DNA from: Branchiostoma floridae
Taxonomy: Eukaryota; Chordata; Leptocardii; Amphioxiformes; Branchiostomatidae
Assembly (NCBI RefSeq): GCF_000003815.2
Contig: NC_049995.1
Span: 18,765,401 to 18,829,400, forward strand
Reading direction: 5' to 3'
Length of the DNA: 64,000 bases
Shown here: positions 1 to 11,200 of the stretch, one piece after another
How positions within the stretch are numbered: the first letter of the stretch is position 1
Layout of the letters: every line of letters starts with the position of its first letter
The notes under the pieces: generated by a model
What the model was told of the DNA's origin: nothing
What the model saw: the letters and a program-made list of their open reading frames with translations, nothing else
Databases searched by the model: none
Position numbers and translations under genes: made by a program

Positions 1-1410
1 AATTCGTTCATGTATATTACATAGCCTGATGGTGAATCTGACAGAAAGTGACCAAATAAATGCCTTCTAAGTTACTTTGAATGGGTAGGCGGGTAGGATA
101 TTTTGAATTACAATTTTATGGTATTCACAGTTGCACTTTAGATATCTTAATCATGATAATGTTAATAGGATAATGATCATGTGAGTGTCTCATTGTGGCA
201 AGAACCTATCAGTCCTATCAGTGTCCTGATCTCTGCCCGCCCCTCGGCACGTCCGCGTGACGTGTTAATGATTGACGGACAGAACAAACTCTCCGGAGTG
301 GTCTGAGATGACGTCACCGGGAGGGAAAAGCACTGGGAGATGTAAACAATTATAGCACGAGTACAAATTAGGCTTAGCGAGGATTCAACGGTGCTTACTC
401 CACGGATGTTAACGTCGGTACATATTACTAATAGTATGTTATTTGTGACGAGCACTTATCAGTGTCCTGATCTCTGCCCCGCCCCTCGGCACGTCCGCGT
501 GACGTGTTAATGATTGATGGACAGAACAAACTCTCAGTGTGGTCTGAGCTGACGTCACGGGGAGGGCCAAGCACTGGGAGATGTAAACAATTAAATCACG
601 AGTCTAAATTAGGCTTAGAGTGGATTCAATGGTGTTAATATTTGTACTTGAAAATTTCTTTTTAATAATCAATTATTTTCAAACCAATTTACACAGGCGT
701 CGGTGATATAATGATAACCACATATATGTCTTATTTGTTTAAAGTGATAGATTAGTGGGTTTGTAAAACTACTAGTGGGACCAGTAGTTTTACACCTGCA
801 GTTTAAATAATCTATGTTCTATGAACATGTAAGTATGCTATTTGTGGCGACGGCTTATCAGTGTCCTGATCTCTGCCCCACCCATCGGCACGTCCGCGTG
901 ACGTGTTAATGATTGACGGACAGAACGAATTTAAACTCCCTCAAGAGTGGTTGAACTGAGGTCACGATGTGGGCAAGGTGCACGGAGATTCACAAACAAC
1001 TACAGTACAAGTTCCAACTGGGCTGGGTGTGGGCTGAATGTTGCTCAGTCAACATTGCGTTAACAGTAAGTTGCAGTGATATCCGGTGGAAAACGTGTGA
1101 GCTGGCTCACTATGTGAACTGACCGTGTGCGCAAAATTGAAGCTACTTTGTAAATAGGTCTCCAGACCATAGTTGACTCATGTCTAGATGTGTTTTGTTT
1201 ATGTCTGTGGGCTATTAAACTTACTTGTAGCTTTCAATGCATCACACAGCACATGCGCATTTCGAAATGTGAACGAACGTCTTCTTTACCTTGATACCTT
1301 GTGTTAATCGTTATAAATTCCATACTGCAGAAATGAACTTTCTATTAACTTAGACGTACAGTGTTTGCAGAATAGGACCAGTCCAGTGAAACTTTATCGT
1401 CTGTTTTCAG
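1..1410 (+). other. 5' intron of DTN-1 (non-coding)
   Basis: No coding sequence is visible. The stretch ends in the 3' splice site ctgttttcag immediately before gATGGC of DTN-1, so it is the 3' part of an intron inside the 5' UTR; its upstream non-coding exon lies left of the window. Bases 1 to about 420 are almost the same as 13918 to about 14340 in the 5' intron of DTN-3, which shows recent block duplication. It holds three copies of the regulatory module described separately. Confidence 0.7.
232..970 (+). promoter_or_regulatory. three conserved CACGTCCGCGTGACGTG/CRE modules (DTN-1)
   Basis: Three copies (about 236-316, 478-557, 880-965) of a module repeated before every DTN gene. Each begins with GCCCCTCGGCACGTCCGCG, continues GTGACGTGTTAATGATTG, and about 40 bases later has GAGCTGACGTCAC. 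The palindrome TGACGTCA is the CREB/ATF consensus (309-316 and 550-557; changed to TGAGGTCA in the third). CACGTCCGCGTGACGTG is itself a near palindrome. Conservation here is higher than in surrounding intron, which suggests an enhancer or intronic promoter; function is inferred. Confidence 0.6.
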
Positions 1411-1411
1411 G

Positions 1412-4400
1412 ATGGCAGGTCCAGTCCGAGAAAGCAGAGTCACAGATGCCGACAGGCGCCATTTTGATTTTGTCCAAACTTTGCTCCGTATTTCCGATGA
1501 ACTGACAGAAGAGGAAACTGCAAACGTGAAGTTGTTCTGTCTGCATCTAATCCCTAAAGGCCAGGCGGCACAACTCAGGCGGGCGGTGGACGTTTTTCAA
1601 AAGCTGATGGAACTGGACAAAATCGACCAGGAGAATCTCGACTTTATTGAAGAGATCTTGGAAAGAATCGGACGACAGGATCTGATTCGGGACGTTCTGC
1701 GGCGGTTCCAGCCGCCGGACCGAGAGATTCCGGAAAATCCCGAACTGCAGCCGGGAACAAGTCAACAGGGAACAAATGCAGAAGGTGAGTGACACGCAAG
1801 AATTATTGATAAACTTTAAACAAAAGTCTAATATCCGTACAACTTGCCCTGGACATTGAATCCCGAGCTGCAACCAGGAAGTATCCCAGTGAGTGCAAGT
1901 GAAAGAGGTTAGTAATATCAGTATTTTTTCTGGTAACGCTTTAAAGGTTTAGAGAACGGTTAATCAAGGCAGTTCTATTTCCCAAGGATATAGTTTTAAC
2001 CGTATCGCAAAATAAATTCACATATTTCTTTTCTATTTGTTGTAATGTAATCAAACCTTGGCTAACACTGTTTTCAATATTTCCAGGAGATGAAACTGCC
2101 AACGCCTTCTTGGTCATTCACGGTCAAACGCACATGGTTCAGGAAACAGTGAATCGTCACAGACGTTGTTTAGCGTCACTGTTTGGCACGAGAAGGTCAC
2201 AGGTCAAGTTCAGAGGTTACAAGAAGCACAAGAGCATCCTGGTGCTCTTCTCCATACCGCGGGAGAACACGGCGGTGCTGAGGCACATGGCGGATCACTC
2301 CGATCCGAGACTTGTCTACATGGGCGTCAAGTCACTGCAGATCGACGCTGAAGTTCCCATCAAAGTTCATCAGGAGGCGCCGCTGTACGGTGAGTTGACT
2401 TCTTTTTCTCTTAATATAAACACAGTTGTCAGTTTCAGAGTCAAGTTCATCAAGACATCGCTACTAATGTAACAGCGTTGAATTGGCTTTCATGTTCATA
2501 TGCACTAACTTTTCTATTGCAGACCATCAAAGCTTATCAGAGATTAAACATATAAAAGAAAATTGAATGTCTCATTTTGACAAAACAGTACTTTTGATCT
2601 ACCACATGACTAAAATCGCCAGCAGGTCTGCTAGACAAAGTTTGCTAGACAAATTGATACAGATGTTGACCCCCACTATACTTTGAAAAGCAGGTATTTG
2701 TCGTGATGTCATTTCAATCCTTATGTTTCATGATGTCACATATCACGTATCTGCTCAGATGTCAAGAGGCAGTTGCCTGTCGATGACATCGAGGTGGGGT
2801 GCAGTACCCGGACCAAACACCAGAGGGCGCCCCAGAATTGGACCCGACTGTCTGCCCTGAACCTGTTCTCGGACGCCCTGCCGCTCCATCTGCAGGCAGC
2901 CGCGAGTCTGGAGTACCAGGGCTTCTCCTACAGCCTGGTCCGGGCTCTGGTGCAGAAGGACCGGCTCAGAGAACACCAGATGAGGCAGGCCATCCAGAAC
3001 CTCAGGAACGCAGAGGTGGATTCCAACACGCTCCGTCAGAAGGCAGAGGTGGATTCCAACACGCTCCGTCAGAAGGCAGAGGTGGATTCCAACACGATCA
3101 TGACTTTGCGCTCCAAGCTCAACATCTCAGAGAACAGGCTGAAGGAAGCTCTTGAGATGATCTCAGTTCTTGAACAAAATCTGCAGCAGGCTGAAGAATA
3201 CGCAGAGAAAGCCGCTAAGCAGGTGACATCCCACGTGACGGAGTACAGGGGAGAGAAGCCGCCTGGAGGCTGGCCACAGGAGTACAGGGGAGAGAAGCCG
3301 CCTGGAGGCTGGCCACAGGAGTACAGGGGAGAGAAGCCACCTGGAGGCTGGCCACAGGAGTACAGGGGAGAGAAGCCACCTGGAGACTGGCCGGAACAGG
3401 TCGAGAATGCAGATGCAGCTACACAGACACACCTAGTGGGTTCTGTTGGTACTATAGAGATACCTGGAACTGTGGATGACAAGGTTGGAGCAGACCTGAC
3501 TGTAAAGGAAGAAGACGGGAAAACTCCAAGACAAGACTCTGGCAGTGGGAGCAATGGAAAAGAGGATGTTCTCGGTACAGGACCACCCGAGCAAGAGCGG
3601 CACACAGCGGAGACAGAAGGAACGGCATCTCGCTCTACTGGAGAGTTGGAACAGGATGTGATCACTTTTGGCGGGATTGGAACAGAACCTGGAAAGTTTC
3701 ATCATCCACGCGGGGTTGTGGTGTCGCCTAGCAACGAGATCTATGTGGCAGAAAGTGACAAAAGGCGAGTCCAAATCCACAGCACGGAGGGGGTTTACCT
3801 GCGCCACTTCCCAACAGTTGTACCGGGTACAGGCGATAAGGACATATATCCACATGATGTCTGTATGGACGGTAACGGCACGCTGTGGGTAGTGGGGCGG
3901 GGAGAGACAGCCGACCATGTTGTACAGTACAGCACGGACGGGAATGTCATGAAAAGGTTTGACCTGAAGAAGAGCATTCTTTTCCGCGGCATTACAGTGG
4001 ACATGCGCACTAACCACATCCTGGTGAGTGATCCCTACCAAGGTGAAGTTCAGGTGTTCCGTCCGGACGGCTCCCTGGTGCGGACAGTCCGGCATCCGCG
4101 GGGTGGGATGACACGCCCACGGTACGTCACAGTGGACGGGGAAGGGAACATTCTTGTGTCGGACTGGGACACTCACTGTGTCTACGTGTATGACGAGTCC
4201 GGGAAGTTCCTGTTCCAGTTCGGAGGAAGGGGAAGTGGTGAAGGTCAGCTGAGAATGCCTCACGGCATCTGTACAGACAGCTCGGGGCACATCCTCGTGG
4301 CGGACTTTGGGAACGAGAGGGTTCAGATCTTCACACGTCACGGCGAGTTTGTCCGTACCGTCCGTACTGGGTTTCGGCTGGACGGCCTGGCTGTGGGACC

Positions 4401-4464
4401 GGAAGGGCAGCTGGTTGTGACCAGTTATTGGAACAGCATTGTGACTGTTTATCCCAGCTATTAG
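1412..4464 (+). CDS. DTN-1: DED / TRADD-N-like / coiled-coil / NHL protein (793 aa)
   Basis: Coding exons 1412-1784, 2087-2389 and 2759-4464, all joined at phase 1 with GT-AG borders. Residues 12-97 form a death effector domain: amphipathic helices with DELTEEE, a hydrophobic IDQENLDFIEEIL helix and the RxDL motif RQDL at 88-91. A Pro/Glu tail (PPDREIPENPELQ) follows. Residues 125-225 are the exon-2 domain (see DTN-7 finding; TRADD-N-like, tentative). Exon 3 gives a conserved segment with SWTR/LSALNLFSDALPLHL, 11-residue coiled-coil repeats (two AEVDSNTLRQK plus a terminal unit), four EYRGEKPPGGWPQ repeats, an acidic linker and from about residue 526 a six-blade NHL propeller (PRGVVVSPSNEIYV, DGEGNILVSD, SGHILVADFGNERVQIF). 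No signal peptide or membrane segment, so probably cytosolic. The start follows a 3' splice site and matches all paralogues. The reading frame is intact and this is a plausible reference copy. NHL proteins of TRIM type normally carry RING/B-box; none is seen here. Confidence 0.85.
1856..1907 (+). pseudogene. relic of a second DED-exon tail inside intron 1 of DTN-1
   Basis: Within intron 1 the bases still read NPELQPG followed by about ten codons and a phase-1 donor GAAAGAG|gttagt, the same layout as the real exon-1 tail and the same donor hexamer as DTN-2. The real exon already meets TGA at 1791, so reading through would terminate. This looks like a partial duplication of the exon end left in the intron. 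Confidence 0.45.
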
Positions 4465-5239
4465 TCAAGCAGCACTTTGGAGAAGGCTGTTATTTTGTTT
4501 CAACACAAATGAATGAACTTACCATTTTCTCAAACAAGTCGTTTTGCCTACTTTGTGAACGGCAGCAGACGAAGATACTGACGAAACGATTATTAATTGA
4601 TTCACCTTCACCTAGTCCCATCCTCATGTCTGAGGGTCGGGGACTATGGTAGCATCCAGTATCAGCCTCCTCCACTCCCTTCTGTAAATAGCTTGAAAAA
4701 CTAAAACTCAAGCTGTCAAGGGTCTTACAAGGCCATGGATTCCTTAAACTTTGAGAAAAAGGATTGAGGAAAATGGCGGCTTTCTCACAGACTGTGATGA
4801 CGTCACGACTTGTAACTGATAACGATCGAGTATCCAAACAGCAGTTTACCGATGATGGGACATGATAAATGATATATTTTACCTGTTATATATTAACCAT
4901 GTATTATCAGTTAAACAAATATACACTGGAGTTTATTTGCAAGTTCATACCCGAGGGCTAATTACAAGTACATGGTATAAACATATACAAGCGACAATGA
5001 ATAGTTATAAACAATATTCTACTTTAATACTAGTGTTAAGTTGGCTATATACACTAAATACGGACCCCTACACCATGTCTACGGATTGCACATTAACAAG
5101 TCTGTGGTATTAGCGGTTGAGTCTAAATAAGTTGAATTGAATTGGATTATGTGAGATGACATAATCAGTTTGGTACCAATAAAAGTTATTCTTTCCTTGC
5201 ATTAAAATGTCGATGATACAAACAGATTTGTATGTATCT
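4465..5239 (+). other. 3' flank / 3' UTR of DTN-1
   Basis: Opens with tcaagcagcactttggagaa, shared with the 3' flanks of DTN-2 and DTN-8, then becomes shorter than those through loss of a large middle part. A candidate polyadenylation signal AATAAA sits at 5178-5183 in a context (taccaataaaag) conserved in the other copies. No open coding sequence of interest is seen. Confidence 0.55.
5178..5183 (+). terminator. candidate polyadenylation signal, DTN-1
   Basis: AATAAA in the context accaataaaagtta, 714 bases after the stop. The same context is retained after DTN-2 (12761), DTN-7 (47263) and DTN-8 (60139), which supports use as the 3' end signal. Confidence 0.5.
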
Positions 5240-6199
5240 TTAACCCTATTCAGACCGGGCTTTTTTGGTCATCCCTGGACCGGGGGGGGGGGGGGCTTTT
5301 GAGGCCCTCCACTTCTAAGTCCTCTAACTCTTGAACGACGTGCCGTAAGGCCACCAAATTTTCAGGACATGATATCGACATAATATCTGACGAGTATTTG
5401 ACGTTTGACGTTACGTTGACGTAAGATGACGTAATTATGACGTCATCAATTTGATTATATTGGCCGGACCCATGAAAAAAGGGTATTCTCAGAAAACGTC
5501 AAGTTATACTACAAAAATTGTAACAACAAATGCAGATAACAGAATAACAATGTTTATTACGACTTGTATTGCCAATAGCAACATCGATGACGTCATAATG
5601 ACGTCATAAAATGACGTCATGCACATCTAAGATACGAGTTAGGCTCCGCCATATTATATCCACCACCTTGAATTTTGAAAAGTACTTTTTTTGCAACAAA
5701 TAATCACAAAGGGCAATGGAAATAGACTAAATTCATTCATTTAGATGGTTTTTGATGAAAAAATACCAGGTAGTTACAAATTTTAAGTGATAATCAGCTT
5801 GTTATTCTTGATCTCGCCATACTGTCCGCCATCTTGGATTTTGGGCTGATGACGTCATCAAATTAGCATAATTTATGCATATATAATTATGAAAGATATG
5901 CTAAATAATATAAGATTTTATTTATGTAACAAAATAGCAGTAATATAGCAAATAAATGTGAAAAATACATTGTTAGAACCAAAAATAGTGATTTTTGGCA
6001 AAACTGCCTGTCAGCAAACGGTTGCCATGGCAACACGAAAAAATGGAAAATTTGTCAATCTTCGTAGAATTGTTGCCAACAATATTTTAGGAAAACTCAC
6101 GAAATTTGGTGGCTTTAGCGTTAGGCGTTCTGGCGTTATAGGACATCGAAGTTGGCGCGGGCCTCAAAAGCCCCCCCCCCCCGGTCTGAATAGGGTTAA
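5240..6199. mobile_element. TTAA-flanked MITE-like element A1 (960 bp)
   Basis: Bounded by TTAA on both sides with terminal inverted repeats CCCTATTCAGACCGG at the left and CCGGTCTGAATAGGG at the right, next to long G and C runs. TTAA target duplication is characteristic of piggyBac-type elements. No transposase is encoded, so it would be a non-autonomous element. A second copy is at 47692-48645. The interior carries five perfect TGACGTCA palindromes (5438, 5588, 5599, 5612, 5850). Confidence 0.8.
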
Positions 6200-7100
6200 A
6201 TGTCAGAACTCCCATAATGCAAAAATAGGCAAATATATCAAGGACTGATCTGCTATTAAAAAGAATGCCGAAACTAGTACTAGCTATGATTAGCCTACTC
6301 CTTTGCAATACTATACCAACGAAGTGCTGAGCCCTTATTGTTATGTCAACTGGGTTGTTAAGCTTTGTCCTATACCTCTATTTTGTAATTTGTGTAATAG
6401 TTGTTGCCATACATTGTATTATGTACAATTGTCGTGCAATAAAGTTCTTCTATAATGATTATGGTTCTTTGTGGCGTGACGCCCTGCAAAATAACCAGAC
6501 CCAAAGAATAACATTCTATAGACGTAAAATGTCCCACAAGGGCGTCCAGCGGTAGATGATGAAGCATCATGTCTTCTGCACAATACACAATGCTATTCTA
6601 AAGTATGCCAACAGCGACTGGGTTTGCAATGACGACCAATCAGGTTCTAAAACGAATTAACTATCATGTCTGTATAGGAATATAGCGGCATTATTGTAAC
6701 ATTGCAGAACATCCTTAGAACGATATAGCAAAATTTAACTAACAAATTGTCTGAAGTTTGGCCCTATTATGATAATAGTACCACCATTTCATCAACAAGC
6801 AGATAGTGTAAGAAAAGGTACCAACACCATGTAACCGTTCGGTATCTTGTGTCCGAAAAATGGATCAAATTGAGAAAATCATGATCATTCCCGACCCACT
6901 TATCTATGTCGATATGGCAGATGCAGTCACGCACCTAGCGGAAAATGCTGGTAATACAGGGATAAGCTGCTCAGTAGAACCCAACTTACCGGTTTTATCA
7001 GTCACATAGGTACGGCGTCAACCATTCAGAATCTAAGGTCAATCTTTACCCTTATCAAACCCGACTTTGCTTTCCACTATTTACCAGTATATCAGTCCCC
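6200..7100 (+). other. upstream region of DTN-2
   Basis: No coding sequence seen. It contains gatgaaactgaatgc-type and gacgacaaagtttaacg-type blocks repeated before other DTN genes, and at 6905-6960 a degenerate copy of the linker-like motif (GGCAGATGCAG, CACCTAGCGG). This is the proximal promoter side of the DTN-2 first exon. Confidence 0.45.
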
Positions 7101-7104
7101 AAAC

Positions 7105-7191
7105 AGGAGATAACAGAGGAGGTCTGTCTTGAAGAATCAGACTAACACTGGCAACGTCTCAAGGAGCCCGTATCACCGTTACTTTAAACAG
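7105..7191 (+). promoter_or_regulatory. non-coding first exon of DTN-2 (end at 7191)
   Basis: The block aggagataacagaggagg ... gaatcagactaacactgg ... aaggagcccgt ... ACAG|GTGAG recurs before each DTN gene, always ending in a good 5' splice site (here 7191|7192). With the 3' splice site just before each start codon this predicts a spliced 5' leader. The start of the exon cannot be read from sequence, so the left end given is the start of the conserved block. Confidence 0.5.
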
Positions 7192-8305
7192 GTGAGATTT
7201 GCACCTGATAGGTGTTCTAATCTGAATGGCGGCCATTTTAGGTCAACGACATGAAATGGATTTTGGTATTATAAGACTTTGGTTGTTCTCGTCGTGGTCT
7301 GGAAGGAGTATTATTTTATGATTAGGAATATAAGACAATCCATAATTTTATAAAGTTCGCGTCTCCTTATTTGTAGGTAATACGAGCATTTTTTGCGGGT
7401 AAACATGATACGAAATGACTGAATTAGTGACGTCAGCGTTACATAAGGACCTGTATGTAAACATGGTGGTTTCAAGTTACATGGGTCGGGCGTTTTAAAC
7501 TTCAATTTTTACGAACTAGTTTATTCATTTATTTATTGGATTAGGTTTTTAGCACGCACAGTAGGTTTTCCAACTCGCATGTGCCTAGCACGGTATCAGC
7601 AAACCGCCCCCCCCCCCCGTCGACTCTCCCACTAGAACAAAATTACCTATTTACTGGTCCAACTGTAGATACAAACCTGCAGTTTGAATGATCTATATCA
7701 TTATGAACGTTAAGATGATGTAATACATTTCAAGTATGTTATTCATAACAAGAACATGTCCCTGGTTTGAACTATCCCACCCACCTCCCACCCCTGCACG
7801 TCCGCGTGACGTGTTAATAATTGGTGCACATAACAGACATTCCGCAGTGGGTGTGTTGACGTCATCCTGAGTACAGTACATGTTCGACCTGGGACTGAAC
7901 GGCGTGTGGACTGAACGATGCTCAATTAACGTTAACACCATTATTTTAATATAGTTATAGTGAAATGTCCCTTTATCAATTATAGAAGAAACTTGATAAG
8001 CTGGTAAACTGCGTAAGCGCAAGGTCAAATACGTAGGCTCCCGAGGTTTGATTTGAGTTTTTGTGTAGACAATGGTTGACAACTTTCCAGAGGTATTTTT
8101 ATGGGCCTTCACTTTTAATACCCATAATAGACTGAGGATGGAGGATGCTCATTTCAAAAGCAAAGTACGTTATTTCCTTACCTACTGCCATGCGTAAATC
8201 GTTATCAAGTTACATAGTTAGTGTCATCTACCAATCTTACCTACTTAAACGTAAAATGTGTGCAAATTAGGATCAGTTCATTGAAGTTTTATTATCTGCT
8301 TTCAG
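7192..8305 (+). other. 5' intron of DTN-2
   Basis: Runs from gtgaga at 7192 to ttcag at 8305. It carries one regulatory module and the block atacgaaatgactgaattagtgacgtcagcgttac, shared with the DTN-6 intron near 34540. A C run is at 7608-7618. No exon candidates seen. Confidence 0.5.
7785..7870 (+). promoter_or_regulatory. regulatory module (DTN-2)
   Basis: TGCACGTCCGCGTGACGTGTT at about 7796-7816 followed by TGACGTCA at 7857-7864. It is the single module in this intron; the leading CCCCTCGG has diverged while the CACGTCCGCGTGACGTG core is unchanged. Confidence 0.55.
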
Positions 8306-8306
8306 A

Positions 8307-11200
8307 ATGGCAGGTCCGGTCAGAGAAAGAGTTACAGCTGCCGACAGGCGCCATTTTGATTTTGTGCAAACCTTGCTCCGTATTTCCGATGACCTCACAG
8401 AAGAGGAAACAAAAAACGTGAAGTTGTTCTGCCGACACCTGATCCCCAGAGGCCATGCGGAACAACTCGATCGAGCGGTGGACGTTTTCAACAAGCTAAT
8501 AGACCTAGACAAAATCGACCAAGAAAATCTCGATTTTGTCAAAGAGATCTTGGAAAGAATCGGGCGACAGGACCTGATTCAGAATGTTCTGCGCCGGTTC
8601 CAGCCGCCTGACCGAGAGATTCCGGAAAATCCCGAACTGCAGCCGGAAAATCCCGAACTGCAACCGGGAACAAGTCAACAGGGAGCAGATGTAGAAGGTT
8701 AGTAACATGCAAGAAAATTATGGATAAACCTCAAACAAAAATCCATTATCTGCCCGGCAATCTTGTCTCGTCATAGAAAGACATTTCTATGAAATTTGCT
8801 CTCAATCCAACTACTGATAGAAATTATAAATAGCAATACTGCGGACTTGTTGTCAATTAACATTAACACTTTCACTGATACTTAACATTCCAGGAAATGC
8901 AACCTCTAACACCTACGTAGTCGTGAACGGCCAGGTGCGCATGATCCAGGAAACTCTAGATCGCCTTAGAAACCACATAGCAACGTTATCTGGTACCAGA
9001 AGGTCACAGGTCAAGTTCAGAGGTTACAAGAAGCACAAGAGCATCCTGGTGCACTTCTCCATACCGCGGGAGAACACGGCGGTGCTGAGGCACATGGCGG
9101 ATCACTCCGACCCGAGACTTGTCTACATGGGCGTCAAGTCACTGCAGATCGACGCTGAAGTACCCATCAAAATCCAACAGGAGGCGCCGTTGTACGGTGA
9201 GTTGATTTTTTGTCTTTATATGTACACTATTCGTCAATTTTAGAATTTGCATGTCCATCCTAGGAATGTGGATTTTAATGTAAGTTTAATTTTTCTCTTA
9301 AAGATGCAACATCAAAGACTAAAGGTGTTAAAGAGCAAAGAATGTTTCCTTTTGACAAATCAGCTGTCAGTTTTATTCAATTAGTTTCTGACCATCTCCC
9401 ATATGACTGAAACTGCCAGTATCTAAACAATCTATGTTAGACAAATGAATAGAGATTTTTACTTCAACAATACATCGACAAGGAGGTCTTGTTCGAGATG
9501 TTATATCAAACCCTAAGTTTCGTTATGTCATATATCTTTCACTATTTGTCCCAGATATCAAGAGACAACTACCCGTTGATGACATCGAGGTGGGCTGCAG
9601 TACCCGAAGCAAACACCAGAGGGCGCCCCTGAGCTGGACCCGCCTGTCTGCCCTGAACCTGTTCTCGGACGCCCTGCCGCTCCATCTGCAGGCAGCCGCG
9701 AGTCTGGAGTACCAGGGCTTCTCCTACAGCCTGGTCCGGGCTCTGGTGCAGAAGGACCGGCTCAGAGAACACCAGATGAGGCAGGCTATCCAGAACCTCA
9801 GGAACGCAGAGGTGGATTCCAACACGCTCCGTCAGAAGGCAGAGGTGGATTCCAACACGCCCCGTCAGAAGGCAGAGGTGGATTCCAACACGATCATGAC
9901 TTTGCGCTCCAAGCTCAACATCACAGAGAACAGGCTGAAGGAGGCTCTTGAGACTATCACAACTCTTGAAGAAAAGTTGAAGCAGGCTCAAGAATACGCA
10001 GAAAAAGCGGCCAAGCAGGTGACATCCCACGTGACGGAGTACAAGGGAGAGAAGCCGCCTGGTGGCTGGCCACAGGAGTACAGGGGAGAGAAGCCACCTG
10101 GAGGCTGGCCACATGAGTACAGGGGAGAGAAGTCGCCTGAGGGCCCGTCGGAAAAGGTCGAGAAGGCAGATTCAGCTACACAGACATACCTAGCGGGTTC
10201 TGTTGGTACTACAGGGAGACCTGGAGATGTGGGCGACAAACTGGGAGAAGAGCCGACTGTAACGGAAGAAGAAACTCAAAGACAAGACTCTGACAGTAAG
10301 AGCAATAAAAGAGAGGATATTTTCTCTACAGAAGCAACTGAGAAAGAGCGACACACTACGGGGACAGAAGGAGCGGCATCTGACTTGGGTGTGATCACTT
10401 TTGGTCGGGAAGGACCAGAACCTGGAAAATTTTCGAACCCACGTGGCATTGTGGTGTCGCCTAGCAACGAGATATTTGTGACTGATTTCTCTAACAGGCG
10501 AATCCAAGTCTACAGCACGGTGGGGGTTTACCTGCGTCACTTCCCAACAGTTGTACCGGGTACAGAGGATAAGGACATGCGGCCACATGATGTTTGTATG
10601 GACGGTAACGGCACGCTGTGGGTAGTGGGGCGGGGACAGACAGCCGATCATGTTGTACAGTACAGCACGGACGGGACCGTCATGGCGGGGTTTGACCTGG
10701 AGAAGATCCTTTTTATCCGCGGCATTGCAGTAGACATGCGCACTAACCACATCCTGGTGACTGATGGGGAGAACAGTGAAGTTCTTGTGATCCGTCCGGA
10801 CGGCTCCCTGGTGCGGACAGTCCGGCATCCACGGGGTGGGGAGATGATACGCCCACGGTACATCACTGTGGACGGGGAAGGGAACATTCTTGTGTTCGAC
10901 TGGAACAATAACTCTGTCTATGTGTATGACGAGTCCGGGAAGTTCCTGTTCCAGTTTGGAGGGAAGGGAAGTGGGGAAGGTCAGCTGGATGATCCTCGCG
11001 GCATCTGTACAGACAGCTCGGGGCACATCCTCGTGGCGGACTCTGGGAACGAGAGGGTTCAGATCTTCACACGTCACGGCGAGTTTGACCGGACCGTCCG
11101 TACTGGGTTTAAGCCGGACGGCCTGGCTGTGGGACCGGAAGGGCAGCTGGTTGTGACCAGTTATTTGAACGACATTGTGGCTATTTATCCCAGCTATTAG
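8307..11200 (+). CDS. DTN-2: DED / TRADD-N-like / coiled-coil / NHL protein (779 aa)
   Basis: Coding exons 8307-8697 (donor gttagt), 8894-9196 and 9555-11200, phase 1 throughout. The DED has the RQDL motif and the start follows the 3' splice site ttcag|a. The exon-1 tail has PENPELQ twice. Exon 2 is the standard 303 bases. Exon 3 has two full 11-residue coiled-coil units, one changed to AEVDSNTPRQK (a proline inside the predicted helix), a terminal unit, three EYRGEKPPGG-type units with the last one degenerate, a shortened linker and an intact NHL propeller ending IYPSY. The frame is open to the end and nothing suggests inactivation. Role inferred as for DTN-1: a death-fold signalling adaptor with a propeller recognition module. 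Confidence 0.85.

Noticed and set aside
177-455. Reverse frames across the regulatory modules (177-455, 14093-14356, 29123-29368)
   Set aside because: They arise from the repeated module itself, differ in frame continuity between copies and carry no domain.
2799-3155. Alternative +frame reading (MQYPDQTPEG...) over the start of exon 3, open in nearly every copy
   Set aside because: Its persistence follows from near identity of the DNA. It overlaps the well supported coiled-coil frame, is rich in P/G/R as expected for a shifted frame, and has no independent start or conservation signal.
3433-4341. Long reverse-strand open frame (302 codons) opposite the NHL region, with similar ones at 10190-11077, 17196-18221 and 45606-46403
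   Set aside because: They lie antisense to a clear NHL propeller and recur only because the coding strand is conserved and stop-poor in that frame. No domain or splice signals.
5958-6248. Forward frame of 96 codons inside MITE A1
   Set aside because: Not conserved as a frame in A2 and no transposase or other domain is visible.
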